NCBI GenBank assembly: GCA_003164475.1
Contig: PLTL01000375.1
Coordinates: 1-7,163 of the forward strand
Source of the DNA: Candidatus Dormiibacterota bacterium
GTDB lineage: Bacteria; Chloroflexota; Dormibacteria; UBA8260; Bog-877
Reading direction: 5' to 3'
DNA length: 7,163 nt
The position numbers were made by a program, and so were the translations under genes. Below are positions 1 to 6,159 of this stretch, piece by piece (within the stretch, counting starts at the first letter, position 1; the number at the start of each line of letters is the position of its first letter). The notes under the pieces are model-generated. The model was not told the DNA's origin and searched no databases. It saw only the letters and a list, made by a program, of their open reading frames with translations.

Positions 1-325
1 GTCGGCTCGTCGAGCAGCAGGGCGTCGGGCGCCGAGACCAGGGCGCGGGCCAAAGCGGCACGGCGGCCCTCGCCGCCCGACAGCAGGGTGGGATCGCGGT
101 CGCCGCCCAATTTCAGGGCGTCGAGCACCGATTCGACCCGGTAATGCTGGTCGGCCTCGTCCGGCGGCAGGCCGCCGGCGACGTATTCGGCGACGCTGGC
201 CCCGGTCAGCAGCGGATCCTGGCCCAGCATGGCGACGCGGGTGCCGGGCTGGACGAAGCGCTCGCCCGAATCGGGCGGGATCTCGCCGGCCAAAACCTTG
301 AGCAGGGTCGACTTGCCCGAACCGT
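1..325. other. Probable foreign segment joined at the Walker A motif (assembly chimera candidate)
   Basis: The coding sequence on the left of this span encodes an ABC-F type nucleotide-binding domain, whereas the bases to its right encode the start of a Wzt-type ATPase. The change falls between about 290 and 326, exactly where the DNA encodes the universally conserved NGSGKSTLLK. Such a stretch can be identical in unrelated genomes, so it is a natural crossing point for an assembler. The reading frame is kept across it because the homologous positions align. The exact breakpoint cannot be fixed from this sequence alone. A natural recombinant gene is the alternative. Confidence 0.6.
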
Positions 326-509
326 TCTCCCCGATGATCCCCAACGACTCACCCGCCGGGATCTCCACGCTGACGTCGCGGACGGCCCAGAACTCCTCGT
401 ATCTTCCCCGGCTTCGCTCCACCAGGGCCTGCTTGAGGGTGACGCTGCGCTGGTGATAGATCCGGAAGCGCTTGCTCACGTCGTTGATCTCGATGGCCAG
501 GTCGGGCAT
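1..509 (-). CDS. ABC transporter ATP-binding protein, partial, apparently chimeric (Wzt-like start, Uup/ABC-F-like remainder)
   Basis: The gene starts at an ATG at 509 (protein MPDLAIEINDVSKRF...) and runs off the left edge after 169 complete codons. Residues 1-70 look like a Wzt/TagH-type ATPase, which would energise the permease next door: a VSKRF start, an aromatic patch around residues 37-41, AVRDVSVEIPAGE, then Walker A GENGSGKST at 60-68. Its ATG shares one base with the permease stop codon, as in a normal two-gene exporter. From about residue 71 the character changes. It reads DSGERFVQPGT (80-90), a Q-loop glutamine at 97 only 31 residues after the Walker A lysine, LSGGEGRRAALARAL (143-157), and Walker B LLLDEP (164-169). 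These are hallmarks of ABC-F proteins such as Uup, and resemble alphaproteobacterial ones. Wzt would instead have a region on the ELGAGFHPELTG model and an SSGM signature. The ATPase identity is certain; that this is one natural gene is doubtful. Confidence 0.8.
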   Translation of the reverse strand, partial: MPDLAIEINDVSKRFRIYHQRSVTLKQALVERSRGRYEEFWAVRDVSVEIPAGESLGIIGENGSGKSTLLKVLAGEIPPDSGERFVQPGTRVAMLGQDPLLTGASVAEYVAGGLPPDEADQHYRVESVLDALKLGGDRDPTLLSGGEGRRAALARALVSAPDALLLDEP

Positions 510-1369
510 CAGACCTCCTCGGCGAAGCGGCGCCGGAGGCGGCGGAACACGCGCAGGCCCACCCAGATCGACACCAGGGAGAACGCGACCGAGTAACCCA
601 GCCCGTGCCAGTGCTGGGGCCATCGGTCATACACGAAGACATCCTGGAAGCCGAGGACCACCCAGGTCATGGGGTTGATATAGAGCACGACATGGGCGGC
701 GGCGCCCTCGAAACCGTGGGAGAACTTGGATTGGACCAGGGACCACGGATAGATGACCGGGGTGACATAGAACCAGATCAGCGTTCCCAGGTTGACCAGG
801 TACTGCAGGTCGCGCAGGTAGACGTAGCCGGCGGCCAGCACCAGCCCCAGTCCCAGCGAGAGCGCGAAGGTGACCGCCACCAGCAGCACCGCGGCGAGAA
901 TCGGAGGTCCGACCCCTTTGTGGGCCAGCAGCATGAAGGGGATCAGCAGCAGGAGGCTGATGGCGAAGTTCACCAGCGCTGCCAACACCGATGAGACGGT
1001 GAGCAGGACCCAGGGGAACGCCACCTTCTTCACCAGCCCCGCGTTGGCCACCACGCTGTTAGTCGCCATGATCAGCGCCTGGGAGAAGAAGGTCCAGGCC
1101 AGGAGCCCGGAGAGGATGAATACGGTGGGCGAGCCACCGGGGTAGTGGACGTGGAGAAACTTCCCGAAGACCAGGGAGTAGACGATCATGAAAATCAGCG
1201 GGTTGAGCAGGGTCCAGCCGACCCCCAGGACCGAGCCCCGGTAGCGCGAGCGCACGTCGCGCCGGACCAGCTCCGAGAGCAACTCGAACCTGGTCGCCAG
1301 CGGACCCGCGTGGGGAGCGCGCGGCCTTGGCTGCAGGCTCCTCTCGGGGAGCAGTTCGGTGCTGGCCAC
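509..1369 (-). CDS. ABC-2 type polysaccharide export permease (Wzm/TagG family)
   Basis: This 286-residue membrane protein should form the channel of an ABC exporter for a lipid-linked polysaccharide such as O-antigen or teichoic acid. The family signature near the N-terminus is clear: RRDVRSRYRGSVLGVGW (36-52) on the cytoplasmic side before the first membrane segment. About six hydrophobic segments follow (roughly 52-70, 83-103, 118-148, 155-182, 193-208 and 258-274). Other family motifs are YLRDLQYLV (184-192), WFYVTPVIYP (199-208) and INPMTWVVLGFQDV (231-244). Length fits the family (about 260-290). The start is a GTG with no clear Shine-Dalgarno, 28 bp after the moaD-moaE stop. Its TGA shares a base with the ATPase ATG. 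No glycosyltransferase or other polysaccharide gene is in the window, so the substrate is unknown. A drug or other ABC-2 exporter is less likely given the motifs. Confidence 0.88.
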   Translation of the reverse strand: MASTELLPERSLQPRPRAPHAGPLATRFELLSELVRRDVRSRYRGSVLGVGWTLLNPLIFMIVYSLVFGKFLHVHYPGGSPTVFILSGLLAWTFFSQALIMATNSVVANAGLVKKVAFPWVLLTVSSVLAALVNFAISLLLLIPFMLLAHKGVGPPILAAVLLVAVTFALSLGLGLVLAAGYVYLRDLQYLVNLGTLIWFYVTPVIYPWSLVQSKFSHGFEGAAAHVVLYINPMTWVVLGFQDVFVYDRWPQHWHGLGYSVAFSLVSIWVGLRVFRRLRRRFAEEV

Positions 1370-1397
1370 TGGCGGCGAGTCTAGCAGGCGTCCAGAT

Positions 1398-2048
1398 TCA
1401 GTCAGAGGCCTTCCAGATCGGCACCCTGGACTTCAACTCGTCCATGACGAAGCCGCAGGCGAGGAGGGCCGCGCCCCGGTGGGGAGCCCCCACCACCACC
1501 ACCACCGACGTCTCCCCGGACCCCACCCTCCCGGTCCGGTGCCGGACCACCACCTGCGTCGCCCCGAACCGCCGGCAGGCATCCTCCGCGATGGCGGCCA
1601 GCTGGGGCCGGGCCATCTCCGGGTAGGCCTCATAGCTGAGATGGGACACCTCCCTCCCGCCATCGGGATCACGCACCAGGCCCACGAATGTGGCGATGGC
1701 ACCGATCCCCCGGCGCTCGATCGACGCGGTCAGCTCGCCGACGTCGATAGGCTCGGGCCCGACCCACACCTCAGCGCAGGCGACCGCGGGGCCGCTGCCC
1801 CCCGAGACCGGAGGCAGGAACGCCAGCTCGTCGCCGGGTGACACCGCAGCGCTCCAATCGGACCAGACCAGGTTGAGGGCCGAACGGGTGGAACCCCGCA
1901 GAGGGGCCAGCTCCGGGTGAAGTTCGCAGAGCCGCTTCCAGCAGGTCTCCACCGAGACGGGGCCCTCGAGCTCGAGGGTCACCTCGGAAACCCCCGCGCG
2001 CTCCCGCAGCGAGGCGAAGATACGGATCCGCACCGTGGAACCAGGCAC
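1398..2048 (-). CDS. moaX: Fused MoaD-MoaE molybdopterin synthase
   Basis: This 216-residue protein joins both subunits of molybdopterin synthase, which turns cyclic pyranopterin monophosphate into molybdopterin by adding two sulfurs. Residues 1-84 are the MoaD ubiquitin-like sulfur carrier, ending in PPVSGG with Gly83-Gly84. Residues from about 90 are MoaE, with FVGLVRD (121-127), SYEAYPEMA (138-146), HRTGRVGSGE (170-179), PHRGAA (189-194) and DELKSRVPIWK (203-213). Lys206 and Lys213 correspond to the conserved active-site lysines. In MoaD the terminal Gly-Gly must be free to be adenylated and thiocarboxylated, so the fusion should be cut after Gly84, as is known for mycobacterial MoaX. The C-terminus is short: it ends three residues after the second lysine, whereas MoaE usually goes on for about 15-25 more. 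The start is a GTG, 26 bp after cofC-cofE, with a weak ribosome-binding site; a second GTG at codon 6 is possible. Confidence 0.92.
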   Translation of the reverse strand: MPGSTVRIRIFASLRERAGVSEVTLELEGPVSVETCWKRLCELHPELAPLRGSTRSALNLVWSDWSAAVSPGDELAFLPPVSGGSGPAVACAEVWVGPEPIDVGELTASIERRGIGAIATFVGLVRDPDGGREVSHLSYEAYPEMARPQLAAIAEDACRRFGATQVVVRHRTGRVGSGETSVVVVVGAPHRGAALLACGFVMDELKSRVPIWKASD

Positions 2049-2074
2049 CTGTGGAGCCTACCAAGTGCGTCCCG

Positions 2075-3517
2075 CTAGCGGCGGAAGATGTCTCGGGAAG
2101 GATCTCGCAGCAGGGGAGCAGAGCCGGTCTCCGGGCCGCTCCAGCTGAGCCCTCGGACCACCGCCACTGGCAGCCCTTCGATCTTGCCCATGACCAGCTC
2201 CCCGATCGAGGCAATCTCGTCGGCCGAGCCGATAGTGGAGGCGTGGAGCTCGTAGCCCTGAGCGTCACGGAGACCCCGGTGGTCGCTGAGGGCCGGCATC
2301 CCGGCCACCCCTATGGCGACGTTGACCGCGCCCTCCCGGAAGGGACGGCCGAAGGTGTCGGAGATGACCACCGCCAGCGGCCCCCCCGAGGCCAGCCCCA
2401 GCCAGCGCTGGCGCAGGCCCTGGGCCGAGCGGTCCGGGTCCTCGGGGAGCAGGGTCACGGAGGTGCCGCCTCCGACGTTGCTCCGGTCCACTCCGGCGTT
2501 GGCGCAGACCAGCCCGTGGTGGGTCTCCGTGACCAGGACCCCGGACTCGGCGCGGATCACCCGAGCGCTCTCCTGGAGGATCGCCTCCACCATCCGGGGG
2601 TCCTGGCGCAATTGGGCTCCCAGCGAGAGGGCCTCCGGTCGGGGCTCGAAGTGGGCCAGGGGGAAGACCCTGCCCTCGGCCTTGGAGACCACCTTGTGGG
2701 TGACCACCAGCACGTCCCAGGGCTGGAGGCCGCCCTCCCGGGTCAGCGGGCCCAGCACCAGCTCGCCCAGGTCCTGACCCGCGCGGATCTCGGGAATGCC
2801 CGGGACGGCCCAGGCGGTCAGCCTTCCCGCCCGCACCAGGGGCCGCTCCGCCAAGCCCAGCGCCCAGGCCAGCACCGGATGCGGAGCTCCCCCCTCGGGG
2901 AGGTCGGAGCCCACCAGGTCGGCGGGCCGGTCCACGTCCCAGGCCAGCCCCCGGATCGGAGCCACCTGGAAGGCGATCCCCTCCCGGAGAGCCCACTCGC
3001 GGTGCCTCCGAAGCGAGTCCGGGCCGAAGGAGAAGGGGTCGAGGCCGGCCGGAGTGAAGATCATCCCGTTGGTGCCGGTGCCCTCGCGGTCGGGGAAGAG
3101 GGTCAGCGACCGGGGGGCCAGCTGCTCAGCCATCTGCAGCACCTGGCGGAGGTCCGAGGAGTCCACCTCGGGCAGGTCACCGGCCAGCGTGGCCAGGGTG
3201 GTGGCTCCCCGCTCCAGGCACCAGGCCTGCCCCGCTCGCACCGCGGCGCTCTGGCCGGCGCCGGCGTCGGGCACTGTGGCCAGGCCCAGCCTGGCGCATA
3301 GCTCCGCGATCTCCAGGTCGTCGCCCACCACCACCGCCCGCCCGGACGGCCAGACCTCAGCGACGCAGCGCAGCATCCGGGTCGCCAGGGCCCGGCTGAG
3401 CAACTGCCGCGCCTGGTCGGGGAGGTCCGCGGCCAGCCGCTGCTTGCCGCCCACGAAGGGCTTGATCGGCACCACCAGGAAGGCCTGGGCCCCGAGGACG
3501 GCACCGGGCCGGCTCAT
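2075..3517 (-). CDS. cofC-cofE: Fused CofC-CofE: phospholactate/PEP guanylyltransferase and coenzyme F420 glutamate ligase
   Basis: This 480-residue protein carries two F420 biosynthesis enzymes. Residues 10-225 are CofC/FbiD, which activates 2-phospho-L-lactate or phosphoenolpyruvate with GTP: VPIKPFVGGKQRL (16-28, with the Lys and Arg of the nucleotide site), GDLP (113-116), EGTGTNGMIF (145-154) and FGPDSLRRH (164-172). Residues 236-480 are CofE, which adds glutamates to F420-0: GIPEIRAGQDL (240-250), VVTHKVVSKAEGR (271-283), ETHHGLVCANAGVDRSN (331-347), SDTFGRPFREG (386-396) and ELVMGKIEGLPVAVVRGL (440-457). The protein ends soon after the CofE core, so the nitroreductase-like domain of mycobacterial FbiB is absent. 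The ATG overlaps the cofD TGA by four bases (ATGA), implying translational coupling. CofC acts before CofD and CofE after it, so the fusion joins the flanking steps. Both halves look intact. Confidence 0.95.
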   Translation of the reverse strand: MSRPGAVLGAQAFLVVPIKPFVGGKQRLAADLPDQARQLLSRALATRMLRCVAEVWPSGRAVVVGDDLEIAELCARLGLATVPDAGAGQSAAVRAGQAWCLERGATTLATLAGDLPEVDSSDLRQVLQMAEQLAPRSLTLFPDREGTGTNGMIFTPAGLDPFSFGPDSLRRHREWALREGIAFQVAPIRGLAWDVDRPADLVGSDLPEGGAPHPVLAWALGLAERPLVRAGRLTAWAVPGIPEIRAGQDLGELVLGPLTREGGLQPWDVLVVTHKVVSKAEGRVFPLAHFEPRPEALSLGAQLRQDPRMVEAILQESARVIRAESGVLVTETHHGLVCANAGVDRSNVGGGTSVTLLPEDPDRSAQGLRQRWLGLASGGPLAVVISDTFGRPFREGAVNVAIGVAGMPALSDHRGLRDAQGYELHASTIGSADEIASIGELVMGKIEGLPVAVVRGLSWSGPETGSAPLLRDPSRDIFRR

Positions 3518-4524
3518 GTGGCGGCGCCGAGCTGGGCGGGAGGGAAACCACCGGCCGAGAGCACCGACCGGGCCAGCCGCTCCCGGGCCGCCTGGCCGAC
3601 CATCAGGGTGTCGCAGAGGTGGGGACGGACCCCCAGGGCCACCACCGCCGCCGCGAGGCCGGCGTCCTCTTGGTCCATCACCAGGTCCTGGATCACATCT
3701 GAGTAGACCTCGGCGACCCCGACCACGGTGGCTGCCACCCCCACGCTCTCCAGCATCGCCGCCGCCGGCCCCTTGAGAGCCGCCCCGGCCACGATGGGAC
3801 TGACCGCGACCACCTGAGGTACCGCCTGGAGCTCAGCCCGCAGCCCCGCCACCGCCAGGATCGGACCGATCGAGATCACCGGATTGCTGGGGGCGATCAT
3901 CACCAGGTCGGCCTGGAGCAAGGCCTCGCGGACCCCCGGCCCGGGCCTGGCCCGCTCGATCCCCCGGTACTCGATCCGCCGGATAGCCGGCCGGCAGGCC
4001 TCGCGAACCAGGAACTCCTGGATGTGGAGGTCCCTCCCGTCCTGGGTGAGGACCCTGGTCTCCACAGGCTGGTCGGTCATCGGGAGCAGGCTGAAGGGGA
4101 GCTCCAGCCGGTCCGCAAGCTTCCGGGTCACCTCGGACAGGGGCCGGCCCCGGTGGAGCTGCTCGGTGCGCCAGACGTGGGTCGCCAGGTCACGGTCGCC
4201 GAGATGGAACCAGGTCTCGTCGCCGAGCCTGCGGAACTGCTCCGCCGCCCCCCAGCTCTCGCCCCGGATCCCCCAGCCCCGCTCCCAGTCCCCGAGCCCG
4301 CTCAGGGAGTAGCTGACGGTGTCCAGATCCGGGCTCACATGGAGCCCGTGGACCTGGAAGTCGTCTCCGGTGTTCCCGATCACGGTCAGCTGGCAGTTTG
4401 GGGCGACCGCGACCAGGCCGGCCAGGAAGCGGGCCGCGCCCACGCCCCCGGCCAGCACCACCAGGCGCGGCTGCCCACCCGCCCGTGGACCACGAAGCCG
4501 CCGGCCGCGCTCCCCGGAGCTCAC
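3514..4524 (-). CDS. cofD: 2-phospho-L-lactate transferase CofD (FbiA)
   Basis: CofD transfers the phospholactyl or enolpyruvyl phosphate group from the CofC product to Fo, giving F420-0 or its dehydro form. At 336 residues it is close to the family length. Motifs in order are VLAGGVGAARFLAG (23-36, nucleotide binding), GNTGDD (50-55, metal site), HVSPDLDTVSY (62-72), HLGDRDLATH (107-116), LLPMTDQPVETRV (147-159), APSNPVISIGPIL (211-223) and SPIVAGAALKGPA (242-254). The called start is a GTG with no obvious Shine-Dalgarno, and it adds an Arg/Gly-rich stretch of about 20 residues before the usual start of the fold. A GTG at codon 22 (base 4461) would give the compact N-terminus seen in most homologues. 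The gene heads a tight run with cofC-cofE and moaD-moaE. Fo synthase is not in view. Confidence 0.95.
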   Translation of the reverse strand: MSSGERGRRLRGPRAGGQPRLVVLAGGVGAARFLAGLVAVAPNCQLTVIGNTGDDFQVHGLHVSPDLDTVSYSLSGLGDWERGWGIRGESWGAAEQFRRLGDETWFHLGDRDLATHVWRTEQLHRGRPLSEVTRKLADRLELPFSLLPMTDQPVETRVLTQDGRDLHIQEFLVREACRPAIRRIEYRGIERARPGPGVREALLQADLVMIAPSNPVISIGPILAVAGLRAELQAVPQVVAVSPIVAGAALKGPAAAMLESVGVAATVVGVAEVYSDVIQDLVMDQEDAGLAAAVVALGVRPHLCDTLMVGQAARERLARSVLSAGGFPPAQLGAAT

Positions 4525-4798
4525 CTGGCATACCGTGCTGGGCAGCGCAGCTGACGGGAGGGTCCGCCGCTCATCTGGCGGTCCTGGCGCCCCAGGCGGC
4601 CCGGGAGACCCGGCCGACGAGCAGAAGCGAACCCCAGACCGAGGGAGATCGCCTCGCCGTGCTTGGGGATGCGGGCGCTCAAACCAGAGGCCGCCTGAAG
4701 CACCCGAGCTGGGCCGCCAATCCCCGCGTCATCCCGACGACAGCGGACTTCTCGTGGAGGCAGGGGATCAAGCCGGGCGCACCCGGTCTGGGATCAGG
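4525..4798. other. Intergenic region between the Fe-S carrier gene and cofD
   Basis: These 274 bases separate the Fe-S carrier stop from the cofD start, so the cofactor genes may have their own promoter here. I see no convincing -35/-10 pair, tRNA or known riboswitch. Two inverted repeats are visible: a short GC hairpin just after the Fe-S carrier stop, and a two-tier hairpin at 4632-4668 (outer arms CCCCA/TGGGG, inner arms CGAGG/CCTCG). A 60-codon GTG-started frame on the minus strand (4703-4521) ends in a four-base overlap with the cofD GTG, but it has no ribosome-binding site and no recognisable sequence, so I do not call it a gene. Confidence 0.6.
4773..4786 (-). terminator. Possible GC hairpin after the Fe-S carrier gene
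   Basis: On the minus strand, about 12 bases after the stop, CCGGG and CCCGG form a perfect five-base-pair stem around a TGCG loop. No run of T follows, so it is not a classic intrinsic terminator. It could slow or protect the transcript end, or be chance in DNA this rich in G and C. Confidence 0.25.
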
Positions 4799-5161
4799 TC
4801 AGCCGGCGCAGCAGGACTTGGCGGCCCCCGCCCCGTCCCCGGCGTCGAAGGACGAGCCACAGGAGCAGGTCCTGACAGCGTTGGGGTTGTGGACCGTGAA
4901 CCCTCCCCCCATCAGGCTGTCGACATAGTCGATCTCAGCCCCTTCCAGGTAGGTGGCGCTATAGGGGTCCACGAAGACCTTGATCCCGCCGTGCTCCACC
5001 ACCTCATCGTCGTCGGCGGGCTGGTCGTCGAAGCCCATCCCGTAGCTGAAGCCAGAGCATCCGCCCGGGCTGACGAAGACCCGAAGGCCCATCGACGGCT
5101 GGTCCTGGTCCTGGAGAAGATTCTTCAGCTGGCTTATCGCTTGCTCGGAGACAGTGATCAT
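4799..5161 (-). CDS. A-type iron-sulfur cluster carrier (HesB/IscA/ErpA family)
   Basis: This 120-residue protein should bind a cluster and pass it to apo-enzymes. The three family cysteines are present: Cys35 in SPGGCSGFSYGM (31-42), and Cys99 and Cys101 in TCSCGSSF (98-105). Conserved stretches GIKVFVDPYSATYLEGAEID (59-78) and GGGFTVHNPNA (85-95) also fit. Sequence alone does not separate ErpA, IscA and SufA, and no other isc or suf gene is nearby. A Gly/Ala tail after residue 106 ends in SCCAG, adding an unusual Cys117-Cys118 pair. The ATG is supported by AGGAAGGG about eight bases upstream. It follows thyX by 86 bp in the same direction, so it may share its transcript. Confidence 0.93.
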   Translation of the reverse strand: MITVSEQAISQLKNLLQDQDQPSMGLRVFVSPGGCSGFSYGMGFDDQPADDDEVVEHGGIKVFVDPYSATYLEGAEIDYVDSLMGGGFTVHNPNAVRTCSCGSSFDAGDGAGAAKSCCAG

Positions 5162-5247
5162 CGATGGTTCCCTTCCTGGGGTGGCGTCTCTGATGGGGAC
5201 CAGACGAGTCTACATGTTCGCCCGACGAGGCTCGCCGGCAGTGGCGG

Positions 5248-6036
5248 CTAGACCTTCCGGTACCCGGGCACCCAGCTGCCATCCTCGGCCGGATGGAAGT
5301 CCTGGAACACCCCCGAGGCCTCCTCCACCATGATCTCGCCGATCCGGCCGAAGATCAGGCGCATCTCCTCCTCGGCTCCAGGCGCGGTGCGCATCTCGAC
5401 CACGTGCCGCAGGGTGCGCAGGTTCATGGTCATGATCAGGTCGGTGCTCAGCCCCATCGGGGCCAGCCGGCGCAGCGCCGAGGTGACCTCCTTCTTGACT
5501 TGGAAGGGGATCCCCTGCTCGTCCAGCCCGAGGGTCTTGGCGGCCTCCACCTGGAACTCTTCCAACCGCTCCACCAACTCGATGCACTGCTGGCGGAGAG
5601 GCTCCAGAGCCGGCGGCACCCGAAACCCGATGTCCACCAGCCGGACGTAGCGCAGGCTCTCCTGGCTGTAGGCGCAGCCCGCCCGGTGGCGGACGATCTC
5701 ATGGGTCGCCACCCGGCTGACGTTGTGGAGGGCGAAGCTGTAGTTGGCGTGCTCGAGGACGCTGCCGTGGGCGCTCTTCAGGATGTTCTCGAAGTAGGCC
5801 TTCGGCTCCTCGCGCACCTTGGTCACGTTGGGGTTCAGCCCCGGCTCCCAACTCCGGTAGCAGGCCCGGCCGCAGAACTCCACCAGCAGCTGGCCGGAGT
5901 TGGGCACCCCGTCGGCTTCGGCGAGGCGGCGGTCCAGCCAGGACTGCCCGCCGACCTCCTCCAGGTATCTGCGCATCGCCTCCAGGTCGATGCCGGGACG
6001 GGCGATGAGGTGGATGCTGGGAGTGGTCTCACGCAT
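5248..6036 (-). CDS. thyX: Flavin-dependent thymidylate synthase ThyX
   Basis: ThyX methylates dUMP to dTMP using methylenetetrahydrofolate, with FAD and NADPH. The 262-residue protein shows SVLEHANYSFAL (92-103), HNVSRVATHEIVRHR (104-118), SQESLRYVRL (124-133) and NLRTLRHVVEMRTAPGAEEE (205-224). The classical signature is RHR, seven residues, then SxR; here eight residues (119-126) separate RHR from Ser127-Leu-Arg129. The family's dUMP- and FAD-contacting arginines and histidine otherwise look present. An N-terminal stretch of about 40 residues (IHLIARPGIDLEAM and after) precedes the usual core. The ATG at 6036 has AGAGG about nine bases upstream. No thyA is visible, so this may be the cell's only thymidylate synthase, but the window is too small to say. 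Confidence 0.95.
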   Translation of the reverse strand: MRETTPSIHLIARPGIDLEAMRRYLEEVGGQSWLDRRLAEADGVPNSGQLLVEFCGRACYRSWEPGLNPNVTKVREEPKAYFENILKSAHGSVLEHANYSFALHNVSRVATHEIVRHRAGCAYSQESLRYVRLVDIGFRVPPALEPLRQQCIELVERLEEFQVEAAKTLGLDEQGIPFQVKKEVTSALRRLAPMGLSTDLIMTMNLRTLRHVVEMRTAPGAEEEMRLIFGRIGEIMVEEASGVFQDFHPAEDGSWVPGYRKV

Positions 6037-6159
6037 GTCGAAGGACCTCTGATGTGTCGGTTTCCGAGTTCGCCAGCAAGAACGAAGGGCAATCCCCTGC
6101 CCTCCGCCGCCCCCGCCTCGGCCAGCCCAGGGCCGCAGGGCACCCCCAGTATCGCGTGC

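Noticed and set aside
1490..1506. Tandem CAC repeat resembling a microsatellite or His-tag
   Set aside because: On the coding strand it is GTG repeats encoding the Val-rich beta strand of MoaE (SVVVVVG), a normal part of the fold.
509..2048. Idea that the ABC transporter beside moaD-moaE is a molybdate importer
   Set aside because: The permease has Wzm/TagG exporter motifs and ABC-2 topology, not the ModB importer fold, and no ModA-like binding protein is present.
2051..3301. Long open frame of 416 codons on the plus strand
   Set aside because: It is antisense to cofC-cofE, whose product has full family motifs. The plus-strand product is low-complexity Gly/Pro/Gln/His-rich and unrecognisable, as expected from GC-rich antisense frames.
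4632..4668. Two-tier hairpin as a terminator or riboswitch
   Set aside because: No T run follows, arms are only five bases each, and it matches no riboswitch class I know; left as a remark in the intergenic entry.
4521..4703. 60-codon minus-strand frame ending in a GTGA overlap with cofD
   Set aside because: GTG start with no Shine-Dalgarno, Arg/Gly-rich product and no recognisable motif; the overlap can arise by chance.
5162..5247. TAGACT as a possible -10 box before the Fe-S carrier gene
   Set aside because: Only four of six bases match and no -35 element sits at the right distance.
4319..5251. Plus-strand frame of 310 codons across the cofD-Fe-S carrier gap
   Set aside because: Antisense to two well-supported genes, with no ribosome-binding site or recognisable sequence.
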